A stretch of 64,000 nucleotides of DNA from Cytobacillus sp. FSL H8-0458 (GTDB lineage: Bacteria; Bacillota; Bacilli; Bacillales; Cytobacillaceae), in the NCBI RefSeq assembly GCF_038002165.1, contig NZ_JBBOBR010000001.1, positions 2,976,001 through 3,040,000 of the forward strand, given 5' to 3'. This document shows, piece by piece, positions 42,950-50,300 of this stretch. Below the pieces are notes generated by a model that ran no database searches, had not been told where the DNA came from, and worked only from the letters and a program-made list of their open reading frames with translations. A program made the translations under genes and the position numbers. Numbering within the stretch: position 1 is the first letter of the stretch; each line of letters starts with the position of its first letter.

Positions 42950-44071
42950 TTATCTTACGGCACAGCGATTTGGACCGATTTCCATTTCACGCTGTTTTTC
43001 TTCGTCCGGGCTGATTTTACCCATATTTGTTTCGCGGATTTCCTGATAAGCATTTGGCTGAGGAGGAAGATTCTCAGAAACCAATTTTCTGAACTCCCCT
43101 TCGTCTTCAATATTTAGTCCGTGATTTTCAGCAAATAATGTGCCAAGTTTTTCGGATACGCTGCCATCTTCATTTAATTCTTCAATAATCATGAAGTGTG
43201 CAGGCAAAACAACTAATTCGCCTGATAGGTCTTTATAGCGCTTATAAAGTGTTTCTCTTAAATCTCCAGCCCAATCCCCAGCTTTACCGGCAAGGTCAGG
43301 ACGTCCGATTGAATCGATGAATAGAATATCACCTGAAAGAAGGTATTGATCGTCCACTACAAAAGATGTTGAACCAATTGTATGGCCTGGTGAATAAACA
43401 GCTTGAATACTGATCTTAGTAGAACCAATCATTACTTCGTTTCCATCTTCAAGACGGCTGTATTCAAATGTTACTTCCTCTGCATCCTTAGGAGGAAGCC
43501 AGTAAGAAGCACCCGTTTTTTCAGCAATTTTGCGTCCGCCTGAAATATGATCTGCATGCAGATGTGTATCAAAGACATGCTTGATCTCTGCATTCTTTTC
43601 AGCAGCAAAATCAGTAAATACGTCTGTCATTCTTGTTGCATCGACGATTGCAGCTTCACCGTTTGAAATCACCATGTAGGACAGACAGCCTTTTCCGATG
43701 CGGACGAATTGATACATTTCTCCGCCATCCTTCAAATCGCCCACTTTAACAGGCTCAAGGTGTTCACTCCATGATTTCATCCCGCCTTTCAGGTAGGAAG
43801 CATCGCGTCCAGCTTCTTCAAGCATTTCTGCGACCATTACAGAAGAACCTTCTTTTGCACACACTACTAAAAGCTCTTTATCAGCCGGAATTTTATCAAG
43901 AATAGGTTCTACGCCATCAAGAAGATCGAAGTATGGAACATTCAAGTAATCAAAGTTTTTGCCTTCAATCTTCCAATCATTAAAGTCGGTTTCATTACGG
44001 ACATCAAGTATAAATAGTTCTTCATTTTGAATAACCTTTTTTGTTACTTCTTTAGCAGTCATTGCTTTCAT
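42950..44071 (-). CDS. yrkH: Rhodanese-metallo-beta-lactamase fusion (YrkH; persulfide dioxygenase-like)
   Basis: A 373-residue protein. Residues 1-110 form a rhodanese domain with a Cys loop (VVCAKEGSS); residues ~115-340 form an MBL domain with THLHADH, the SGDILFID metal ligand segment and PAHF. That metal set matches persulfide dioxygenases (ETHE1/CstB type), which oxidise GSH- or CoA-type persulfides to sulfite. The rhodanese comes first here, whereas CstB carries extra rhodanese-type domains after the MBL. GGGGG lies ten bases before ATG 44071. Confidence 0.9.
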   Translation of the reverse strand: MKAMTAKEVTKKVIQNEELFILDVRNETDFNDWKIEGKNFDYLNVPYFDLLDGVEPILDKIPADKELLVVCAKEGSSVMVAEMLEEAGRDASYLKGGMKSWSEHLEPVKVGDLKDGGEMYQFVRIGKGCLSYMVISNGEAAIVDATRMTDVFTDFAAEKNAEIKHVFDTHLHADHISGGRKIAEKTGASYWLPPKDAEEVTFEYSRLEDGNEVMIGSTKISIQAVYSPGHTIGSTSFVVDDQYLLSGDILFIDSIGRPDLAGKAGDWAGDLRETLYKRYKDLSGELVVLPAHFMIIEELNEDGSVSEKLGTLFAENHGLNIEDEGEFRKLVSENLPPQPNAYQEIRETNMGKISPDEEKQREMEIGPNRCAVR

Positions 44072-44116
44072 TGTTTATATACCCCCTAATGTATATTTTT
44101 ATTTAAAAATTTTTTA

Positions 44117-44695
44117 TTAGTTAAGCTTCGTTTCTGTTGGTCCATTCCATTCAGACATTCCCGGGACTACATTAATTACATTTGAGAAGCCTGTTTCAGC
44201 TAATACCTGGGATGCCATATCACTTCGGCTCCCTGTACGGCATACTACAAAAATCTTTTTATCCCGGTTGAGCTCGCTAATTCTCTCCTCCAATTCTCCG
44301 AAGGGGATCGAAATAGCATTGGGAATATGGCCGAATGCATATTCAGCAGGTTCCCTGACATCGAGAACAACTATATCATCATTTGAATTCATCTCTTTTA
44401 AAAGATCATCGTTAGAGGCAACAGGCTCAAAAGCTGCAGTTTGGCGCTCTTCATTTTCACCTGCTTTTCGTATATAGTGCTTAAGCACATCGCCTTCTTC
44501 CATTGTGCCAAGATATTGATGTCCCGAGCTTTTTGCCCAGGCCTGAATATCTGCTTTTGAACCTTTATCAGTTGCAAGGACCTCAAGCACTTCCCCCGGA
44601 TTCAGATTACTGATTGCTTTTTTCGTTCTTACAATCGGCATTGGGCAGGCAAGCCCCTTTGCATCTAATGAAGAGTTTGTTTTTAAAGTTTCCAT
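44117..44695 (-). CDS. yrkF: TusA-rhodanese fusion sulfurtransferase (YrkF)
   Basis: A 192-residue, two-domain protein: TusA domain (DAKGLACPMPIVRTKKA, residues ~10-75) and rhodanese domain with an intact catalytic loop (VVCRTGSRSDMA, Cys near 152). Fusing donor and acceptor on one chain allows direct sulfur handover. It lies between the DsrE-like gene and the MBL gene, in the same order as B. subtilis yrkF. A good ribosome-binding site (AAGGAGGAA) precedes ATG 44695. Confidence 0.92.
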   Translation of the reverse strand: METLKTNSSLDAKGLACPMPIVRTKKAISNLNPGEVLEVLATDKGSKADIQAWAKSSGHQYLGTMEEGDVLKHYIRKAGENEERQTAAFEPVASNDDLLKEMNSNDDIVVLDVREPAEYAFGHIPNAISIPFGELEERISELNRDKKIFVVCRTGSRSDMASQVLAETGFSNVINVVPGMSEWNGPTETKLN

Positions 44696-44716
44696 TTACT
44701 ATTCCTCCTTATAACT

Positions 44717-45193
44717 TTAGATAAATAAGTTGACATTGCCGTCTTCTGCATCTGCTAGATAAGCAGCTACACCGGCAAATTCCACACCATCAATGATTTC
44801 TTCCTGTTTAAACCCAAGAAGATCGACAGTCATTTGACAGGCTACCAGCTTAACATCCTGTTCTTTTGCCATTTCAATAAGGTCGCTCACAGGCATCGTG
44901 TTGTGTTTTTTCATGATATCTTTGATCATCTTAGGACCCATTCCAGCCATATTCATTTTTGATAAGCCCATTTTTTCAGGTCCTCTTGGCATCATTTTGC
45001 CAAACATTTTTTCCATAAAAGTTTTTTTGACTTGAATTGGCTCATCTTTTCTAAGAGCATTCAGTCCCCAGAATGTGTGAAAGATGGTTACCTCATGATC
45101 GTAAGCAGCTGCACCGTTTGCAATGATATAAGCCGCCATCACCTTGTCATAATCTCCGCTGAATAGAACGATTGTTGTTTTTTTCTTTTCCAA
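44717..45193 (-). CDS. yrkE: DsrE-like sulfur carrier (YrkE)
   Basis: Start at TTG 45193: AAGGGGG lies nine bases before it, while the ATG at 45235 would place the CstR-type operator inside the coding region. The 158-residue DsrE-family protein has the Cys in KLVACQMTVDLLGF as the likely persulfide carrier and begins EKKKTTIVLFSGDYDKVMAA. It heads the yrkEFHIJ operon, whose promoter contains two operators (45209-45222 and 45259-45272). Confidence 0.88.
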   Translation of the reverse strand: MEKKKTTIVLFSGDYDKVMAAYIIANGAAAYDHEVTIFHTFWGLNALRKDEPIQVKKTFMEKMFGKMMPRGPEKMGLSKMNMAGMGPKMIKDIMKKHNTMPVSDLIEMAKEQDVKLVACQMTVDLLGFKQEEIIDGVEFAGVAAYLADAEDGNVNLFI

Positions 45194-45208
45194 TCTTTTA
45201 TCCCCCTT

Positions 45209-45222
45209 TACCCTATTGGGTA
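45209..45222. promoter_or_regulatory. CstR-type operator, yrkE unit (site 1)
   Basis: Palindrome TACCCTATTGGGTA, immediately upstream of the yrkE ribosome-binding site. Identical 14-mer at 46774-46787. Confidence 0.8.
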
Positions 45223-45258
45223 TTTTTATAATCAAAAAAATTTATTTCAGTGTTCGAA

Positions 45259-45272
45259 TACCATATAGGGTA
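45259..45272. promoter_or_regulatory. CstR-type operator, yrkE unit (site 2)
   Basis: Variant TACCATATAGGGTA, 50 bases from site 1 centre to centre (five helical turns). A half-site ATACCCTATTC occurs at 45302. Confidence 0.6.
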
Positions 45273-45328
45273 TATACTAGAGTATATTTGGTTTTCTGTC
45301 AATACCCTATTCTTGGTCGTTCTGCATA

Positions 45329-45628
45329 TCAGTAATCTAATGGCCCTTCCCAATTCATCATACCGCCAAGCATGTTAATGACACTAAACCCCTGTCCTTC
45401 AAGAAAGCGTGCAGCTAATCCGCTGCGGTTGCCTGATCGGCAAACCATAACATATTCCTGATTCTTATCCAGCTCATGCATACGAAATTCAATTAATCCA
45501 AGCGGAATATGAATAGCTGAAGGTATCTTACCTTCTTTTACTTCATCTGCTTCCCGCACATCAATGATATTTAATTTCGCTTCGGCGGCAAGCTGCTGCT
45601 CTACTTCTTTGACAGTCATTGTTTTCAT
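45329..45628 (-). CDS. Single-domain rhodanese
   Basis: A 99-residue cytoplasmic rhodanese with the active-site loop MVCRSGNRSG (Cys near 66) and the conserved IDVREADEVKEGKIPSAIHI. It catalyses transfer of sulfane sulfur to thiols or cyanide. GGGGAG lies nine bases before ATG 45628, 15 bp after the preceding rhodanese, so the two are cotranscribed. No partner domain. Confidence 0.92.
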   Translation of the reverse strand: MKTMTVKEVEQQLAAEAKLNIIDVREADEVKEGKIPSAIHIPLGLIEFRMHELDKNQEYVMVCRSGNRSGLAARFLEGQGFSVINMLGGMMNWEGPLDY

Positions 45629-45643
45629 TTAATATTCTCCCCT

Positions 45644-46003
45644 TTATTTCCAGGCGCTTACTCCGCCTTTAATGTTTGTAATGTTCTTATATCCGGCTTT
45701 TTTTAGAATTTTACTTGCTTTGCTGCTTCTCATTCCGCTTTGGCAGATAACTACTACTTCCTTATCCCTTGAAAGCTGCCCCATTTTCTGTTGAAGCTGG
45801 TGAAGAGGCATATTCTTAAATCCTGGAATATGGAAGCTATTAAATTCTGCTGATGTTCTCACATCAATGTATTGCTTTGTTTTGTCCTTCATTTCATTCT
45901 TTAGCTGAGCAGTTGTCATCTGCTTAACGCCCTTTGCCGGAATAAGCTTCTGAGCCAGAAAAATAATAAGCAGGGCGATAATAATTCCATTTACAATAGT
46001 CAT
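45644..46003 (-). CDS. Membrane-anchored rhodanese
   Basis: A 119-residue protein with an N-terminal hydrophobic helix (MTIVNGIIIALLIIFLAQKL) anchoring a rhodanese domain with active loop VICQSGMRSS. Position and topology suggest handling of sulfur species at the inner face of the membrane. Its promoter region contains TACCCTACGGGGTA at 46050-46063, so it begins a CstR-controlled unit with the downstream rhodanese. Confidence 0.9.
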   Translation of the reverse strand: MTIVNGIIIALLIIFLAQKLIPAKGVKQMTTAQLKNEMKDKTKQYIDVRTSAEFNSFHIPGFKNMPLHQLQQKMGQLSRDKEVVVICQSGMRSSKASKILKKAGYKNITNIKGGVSAWK

Positions 46004-46049
46004 TGCTTACCTCCGAATTTATGTGATTTGAATTTTTTATATCATTTTA

Positions 46050-46063
46050 TACCCTACGGGGTA
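46050..46063. promoter_or_regulatory. CstR-type operator, rhodanese unit
   Basis: Palindrome TACCCTACGGGGTA, 47 bases upstream of the membrane rhodanese start. Confidence 0.75.
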
Positions 46064-46100
46064 TATTGTAACTAAATAAAAAGAGAAAGTCAACTAACCA

Positions 46101-46361
46101 TCATCTGCTTTTAACAAGTAAGTTGACAGCCTCTTCAATCATGATTGAACTCTCAATTCCCTTTTCAGCGTTTTCAACAATACATTGTTCAAGATTCGAA
46201 CTGACAATAACTGCAATTGCTTTATCAATTGCTGATCTTGAAGCTGTTAGCTGGGTGATGACAGATTTGCAATCTTTTTCATCCTCCATCATTTTTAGTA
46301 TCCCTCTAAGCTGGCCCTCCACCCTCTTGATTCGATTTTTAGTTTTTACATCATACAACAC
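46101..46361 (-). CDS. cstR: CstR-type persulfide-sensing repressor
   Basis: GTG 46361 is preferred: AGGGG lies eight bases before it but overlaps the GTG at 46370. With this numbering Cys31 and Cys60 fall exactly where Staphylococcus aureus CstR has its reactive pair, and Asn56 replaces the copper ligand His of CsoR. Persulfides crosslink these cysteines and release DNA. It lies directly after the rhodanese-like gene at 46384 and among rhodanese, TusA, DsrE and persulfide dioxygenase genes. The palindromes at 45209, 45259, 46050 and 46774 are the likely operators. Confidence 0.92.
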   Translation of the reverse strand: MLYDVKTKNRIKRVEGQLRGILKMMEDEKDCKSVITQLTASRSAIDKAIAVIVSSNLEQCIVENAEKGIESSIMIEEAVNLLVKSR

Positions 46362-46383
46362 AAGCTTCACCCCTTTTATAGTT

Positions 46384-46728
46384 TTATTTTACACATTGGC
46401 AATCAGGCATTGAAAAACCAACTATCTTAAACCCTTTTTTTCGGAGCATCCTTATTCCCACATTTTTCTCTAATGAGCTGGATGCAACTAAATGGATTTC
46501 GTTATAAGGAATATCTTTTATATGCCTATTTATATATGGAATGGGCAGATTGATCGCTCCTGGTATTTCACAATGACAGGAAACATTATAATCCCTGACA
46601 TCCAGCAGTGCTATGCCTTCCTTGGTAAGGCATTGATCCAACCGATAATAAGGGATGTCTCTAACAGGATAATACCTTTTAAATAATGAGAAACTCCCTA
46701 GCAGCAAGGTAAAAAAAATCAGAAGCAT
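46384..46728 (-). CDS. Membrane-anchored rhodanese-like protein lacking the catalytic Cys
   Basis: A 114-residue protein with an N-terminal hydrophobic helix and a rhodanese fold (IALLDVRDYNVSCHCEIPGA, then INLPIPYINRHI). The active loop reads LVASSSLEKN, with Ser in place of the catalytic Cys, so classical sulfur transfer is unlikely. Other cysteines form CHC and a C-terminal DCQC, which could bind metal or sulfur. AGAGGAGAG precedes ATG 46728. It is the first gene of the unit that ends with cstR, so it may modulate sensing. Confidence 0.8.
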   Translation of the reverse strand: MLLIFFTLLLGSFSLFKRYYPVRDIPYYRLDQCLTKEGIALLDVRDYNVSCHCEIPGAINLPIPYINRHIKDIPYNEIHLVASSSLEKNVGIRMLRKKGFKIVGFSMPDCQCVK

Positions 46729-46773
46729 AATTCTCTCCTCTGCATAAATAATTTAATTACAATTCATATATTA

Positions 46774-46787
46774 TACCCTATTGGGTA
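46774..46787. promoter_or_regulatory. CstR-type operator, cstR unit
   Basis: Palindrome TACCCTATTGGGTA, 46 bases upstream of the rhodanese-like/cstR pair, identical to the yrkE site; predicts autoregulation. Confidence 0.8.
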
Positions 46788-46809
46788 TATAGTCAATGCT
46801 TTTTAATAG

Positions 46810-46833
46810 AAAAACACCCAAGCGGGTGTTTTT
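46810..46833. terminator. Terminator of the HesB-like gene
   Basis: AAAAACACCC / GGGTGTTTTT hairpin 11 bases past the HesB-like stop, with T-runs both ways. Confidence 0.85.
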
Positions 46834-46844
46834 AATTTTTTGCA

Positions 46845-47123
46845 TTAGCAGCAGTCGCTGTCATTGCCTATTAAGACTAGTCTTTCATTTTGCTGATCAT
46901 AATCAAGAATCATACTTTCCGTATGCGGCTTGATTTCCGGGTCGATTGCCGCCTGGATTTCATTTATTGTTTCAATTATATCGTCTGCTTCCGGCTCATC
47001 CAGAGCCAGTCCTATTTGTGGGCCTCCTCAGCCAAAGCCTGCAAAGTAAACCCTAATGCCGCCAGTATTTTTCTCTTGAAGAACCTTTTTCAATAGATCC
47101 CGAGCTGAATCTGTAATTTTCAA
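46845..47123 (-). CDS. HesB-like (IscA-related) protein with in-frame TGA, candidate selenoprotein
   Basis: From TTG 47123 (AAAGG nine bases upstream) the frame encodes 92 residues if the TGA at codon 32 (47028-47030) is read through: MKITDSARDLLKKVL..., GGIRVYFAGFG-U-GGPQIGL, ALDEPEADD..., ending NDSDCC. In this family the position in GFG-C-GGP is a conserved Cys, and Sec there is known in HesB-like selenoproteins. A hairpin CTGGCTC-TGGAT-GAGCCGG begins 18 bases after TGA with a G in its loop, fitting bacterial SECIS rules. Everything after TGA is intact to a proper stop and terminator. The alternative is a nonsense mutation. No other Sec genes are in the window. Confidence 0.75.
46991..47009 (-). 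promoter_or_regulatory. SECIS-like hairpin
   Basis: Seven-pair stem (one G-U) with loop TGGAT, starting 18 bases after the in-frame TGA; loop G about 27 bases from it. It lies within the coding region as bacterial SECIS elements do. Confidence 0.55.
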
Positions 47124-47305
47124 GATCATCATCCTTTCCTCAGTTTATCAATGGATGTGAAACAAATATCAGTAACTGGGAGTCATCAAACTACCTTTAC
47201 AATACCCCCGCCTGTACACGTTAATATTACTGCAATACTCTTTAAAAAGGAAAGTATTTAGTTTTATCCTGCCCATTTTTTAAAAACCTCTCTGCAGCCC
47301 TACCC

Positions 47306-47341
47306 AAAAAAAAAGACAAACCACAACATATGTGGTTTGTC
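47306..47341 (-). terminator. spoVR terminator
   Basis: GACAAACCACA / TGTGGTTTGTC hairpin followed by nine Ts on the minus strand. Confidence 0.9.
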
Positions 47342-47349
47342 GGTTATTT

Positions 47350-48762
47350 TTATAAATATTTTCTGTGAATGCTCTTCCCATCGTAAGTGAAAAGCATGTT
47401 CTTGCCTTCAACAATGGTTTCCATATGGACACCTCTGCCCCAAAGCTGGTGTACATATGGGAGTACTTTTTCAAGATATTTAAGATCAAGCTCCACACCT
47501 TCAAACCAGTGCTTTAAGTATAGTTCACCATTCTTCATATAATCGCCGTCATTCACCGTCAAATATGGAAATCCTCCATTTACACGCATGCTGACAAGCT
47601 GATCGCGCACATGCTCCCACTGTTTATCCACAATTTTATAATCCTTGCCTTGTTTTTGGAACAGATACATATCCTCTCTCATGACAAGGTCTTTTGTTAA
47701 GTAATTTCTTAAAAAAGATATATCTGACTCGATTTCACGAACCTCAAACATTTTTTCTCGTCCGGAATTTGGCACTGCACCTCGCCTCTTCATTTCCTCA
47801 GTCGGATTGTTATATCGCTCTTCAATATCTTCAAAAATTTTCAGTCCCAGATAATATGGATTGATTCCGGTTTTGGACGGCTGCACTACCCCTGCATTTA
47901 ATTTTGCAAATTCCAGCGCTTCGGCAGATGTCAAATCCATTTCCCTCAAAATACGCTGATGCCAATAGGATGCCCAGCCTTCGTTCATAATTTTAGTTTC
48001 CAGCTGAGGCCAAAAATAGAGCATTTCTTCCCGCATCATCGTTAATATATCCCGCTGCCAGTCGGTTAGCTCCCTGCTGTAGCTCTCAATAAACAGCAGT
48101 AAATCTTTTTCGGGTTTTGGAGGGAATTTCTTTTTCTTCTTCTTTGGCTCAAGCTTCTTGTTTCTTTCATCTAAATCCCATAAATCATCATAAGGGCTGG
48201 CCGCTGCCGTATCACCGCTGCTTTCATACTCATCATCCGTACTCCAGGCTAGCTTCGGCCTCATAAGAGACGGATCAATATGCTCCTCAATTGCCAGCAC
48301 GGCATCAAGGAAAGTTTCCACTTCCTTCTTCCCAAACTCAATTTCATACTGCCTTATTCTTTCAGCAGTGGCAGCCATGCTCTCTACCATGTCCCTCTTT
48401 GTGTTTTGAAAACGGACATTATTTTTAAAGAAATCACAATGTGCTAAAACATGCGCCACAATTAATTTGTTTTGGATAAGGGTATTGGAATCCAGCAGAA
48501 ATGCATAGCAAGGATCCGAGTTAATTACGAGCTCATAAATTTTTGATAATCCTAAATCATAATGCAGCTTCATTTTATGAAACTGTTTTCCAAAGCTCCA
48601 ATGCGAAAACCTGGTCGGCATGCCATAAGCGCCGAATGTATAAATGATTTCGGCTGGGCAAATTTCATACCTCATTGGGTAATAGTCCAAGCCAAATCCA
48701 TTTGCAATTTCAGTAATTTCCTGAATGGCATATTCCAATGATTTATTTTCTTCTTCCCGCAT
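47350..48762 (-). CDS. spoVR: SpoVR family protein
   Basis: A 470-residue SpoVR. ATG 48762 is preferred to GTG 48768, since GGGGGAG abuts the GTG. Family blocks are clear: [64 protein letters not shown] and [15 protein letters not shown] lysine/proline-rich linker ([14 protein letters not shown]) sits mid-protein. SpoVR is needed for normal spore cortex formation in B. subtilis; biochemical activity is unknown. The conserved His/Glu-containing segments suggest metal binding. Confidence 0.95.
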   Translation of the reverse strand: MREEENKSLEYAIQEITEIANGFGLDYYPMRYEICPAEIIYTFGAYGMPTRFSHWSFGKQFHKMKLHYDLGLSKIYELVINSDPCYAFLLDSNTLIQNKLIVAHVLAHCDFFKNNVRFQNTKRDMVESMAATAERIRQYEIEFGKKEVETFLDAVLAIEEHIDPSLMRPKLAWSTDDEYESSGDTAAASPYDDLWDLDERNKKLEPKKKKKKFPPKPEKDLLLFIESYSRELTDWQRDILTMMREEMLYFWPQLETKIMNEGWASYWHQRILREMDLTSAEALEFAKLNAGVVQPSKTGINPYYLGLKIFEDIEERYNNPTEEMKRRGAVPNSGREKMFEVREIESDISFLRNYLTKDLVMREDMYLFQKQGKDYKIVDKQWEHVRDQLVSMRVNGGFPYLTVNDGDYMKNGELYLKHWFEGVELDLKYLEKVLPYVHQLWGRGVHMETIVEGKNMLFTYDGKSIHRKYL

Positions 48763-48853
48763 TGCCACTCCCCCTTTTAGTCCTTACCATAATCTATGAA
48801 CCAACAAGAGGATTGATGAGTAGTCTCTTCATAAGCTTGTAACAAATTACAGC

Positions 48854-48881
48854 AAAAAGCGGAGCATTTCGCCCCGCTTTC
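48854..48881 (-). terminator. Terminator of the PepSY gene
   Basis: AAGCGG-GC / GC-CCGCTTTTT hairpin on the minus strand downstream of the PepSY stop. Confidence 0.75.
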
Positions 48882-48890
48882 CATATGGCA

Positions 48891-49442
48891 TTAGTCATCC
48901 AATTCCACTTTTAATACTTTACCTGTTTCAGCGTCAATATCAACATCTGCTTCGCCTTTACTTGTTTTCAGTTCAACTTCATAAAGGATTTGTCCATCGT
49001 CTTCGTCTTTCTCAATTTCTTTCATCGTTCCATTAACTTCTTTTTCAGCTATTTCAATAGCCTTTTGTTCGGAGATTATATTTTCCCCATTTACCTCTTT
49101 TCCGGATTGATCATCGTCATCATCGTCATTTCGCTCTTTATTAATTGAAATGACTTCACCATCTAAGGCGTGAACTTTAATATCGAAATCTTCTTTCCCG
49201 TTCTCAATATCAATTTCATAATACTGTTTGCCATTTGCTCTTTCCAATTCAATGCTCTCTACCCTTCCCTCTGCTTCAGAAAGAGCAATCTTCTTCGCCT
49301 CTTCAACAGTAATCAAATCCTGCACAGCTTCTTTCTTACTTCCAGCACTTCCATTCTGATTCGTATCTGCTGCACCTGCTGCAACAGCACCACCCAGCAA
49401 TAAAGCTCCTGTCAATGAAATGACTGTAAATCTTTTGTTCAT
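48891..49442 (-). CDS. Secreted PepSY-domain protein
   Basis: A 183-residue protein with a Sec signal peptide (MNKRFTVISLTGALLLGGAV, cleavage near GAA/DT) and two PepSY repeats at about 43-100 and 120-180, each of the form EAKKIALSEAEG... then YEIDIENGKEDFDIKVHA. It has a very acidic linker (ERNDDDDDD). PepSY proteins are thought to bind or inhibit proteases or sense outside the membrane. It lies in the neighbourhood of a two-component system, as ykoJ/ykoI do near ykoGH in B. subtilis. Confidence 0.88.
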   Translation of the reverse strand: MNKRFTVISLTGALLLGGAVAAGAADTNQNGSAGSKKEAVQDLITVEEAKKIALSEAEGRVESIELERANGKQYYEIDIENGKEDFDIKVHALDGEVISINKERNDDDDDDQSGKEVNGENIISEQKAIEIAEKEVNGTMKEIEKDEDDGQILYEVELKTSKGEADVDIDAETGKVLKVELDD

Positions 49443-49537
49443 AATATTTTTCCTCCTTTTTCTTTTCTACATGTTCAATATAACCGATGAAAATGAGAGA
49501 AAAAGGATAAGAAAATTAAAATTTGATGAGAAAGGGA

Positions 49538-50230
49538 TTAATCATCCCAGGTAACCGACAACACTTCTCCTGTAATAGCATGGATCTCGACAGCTGCATC
49601 CCTGCCATCATCCTTTTCTATCTCAACAAGATAAGAAGGTCCCTTTTCTGTTTCTCCAAAGCTGATGTCATCCACTTCCCCAGGTTCATTTTTTAGAGCA
49701 ATTTGGACAGCTTCCTCTTCGGTTAGATTTTTTACAGGGACCTTTGTTTCCTCAGCAGCACGGGATAAAACTTCTCCATTCAGAGCATCAACAGTAATCT
49801 TAATCTTCGCTTCTTCTTTCTGAACGATTGCCTCGAAGGCTGATTTTTCTTTATGAGTCACTTTTTTCAGGGAAAGTATTTCACCAGTTTCTTCTGCCTG
49901 AATAATTTCCTTTATTTTTTCTTCATCAAGCTGCTTCTGTTCACCATTAGAATTCTGATCTTTTTTTTCAAAAGAAAGAATTTCTCCTCCGTTTTCACTC
50001 AGCTTTATTTGATATAACCCTTCGCCTTTTTTCATTTCAATCAAATAAGTGCTGTTCACTTTTTTCAAATTCAGAATTTCTCCCTCATATCGGTCTTTAA
50101 TTATTTCTCTGGCTTCACTTTCAGTAATTGATTCTGAAGCGGAGACATTTGTGAATTGCATTACAGCAAATACAAGGAGCGCAGCCAGCAGAAGACCCGA
50201 AGCTGAAATTATTATAAGTTTATGCTTCAT
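49538..50230 (-). CDS. Membrane-anchored PepSY-domain protein
   Basis: ATG 50230 (AGAGGTG seven bases before) gives 230 residues, opening with a hydrophobic anchor or signal (HKLIIISASGLLLAALLVFA). Three PepSY-like repeats follow (ESEAREIIKDRYEGEILNLK, EEKIKEIIQAEETGEILSLK, EEAVQIALKNEPGEVDDISF), each ending in a predicted GEVLS/GEILS strand. It sits between the upstream sensor kinase and the downstream PepSY gene, so the three probably form one extracytoplasmic sensing module. Confidence 0.85.
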   Translation of the reverse strand: MKHKLIIISASGLLLAALLVFAVMQFTNVSASESITESEAREIIKDRYEGEILNLKKVNSTYLIEMKKGEGLYQIKLSENGGEILSFEKKDQNSNGEQKQLDEEKIKEIIQAEETGEILSLKKVTHKEKSAFEAIVQKEEAKIKITVDALNGEVLSRAAEETKVPVKNLTEEEAVQIALKNEPGEVDDISFGETEKGPSYLVEIEKDDGRDAAVEIHAITGEVLSVTWDD

Positions 50231-50300
50231 TTCCTTACACCTCTCCACATATCTTATTTCTCTATTATCTGATAATAAAATGAGAAATTGATGAGAATGG

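Noticed and set aside
46845-47027. The sequence after TGA as a separate short gene
   Set aside because: It has no start codon with a ribosome-binding site and is only the C-terminal part of the HesB-like fold.
46890-47096. 68-codon plus-strand frame
   Set aside because: Antisense to the HesB-like gene, with no initiation signals.
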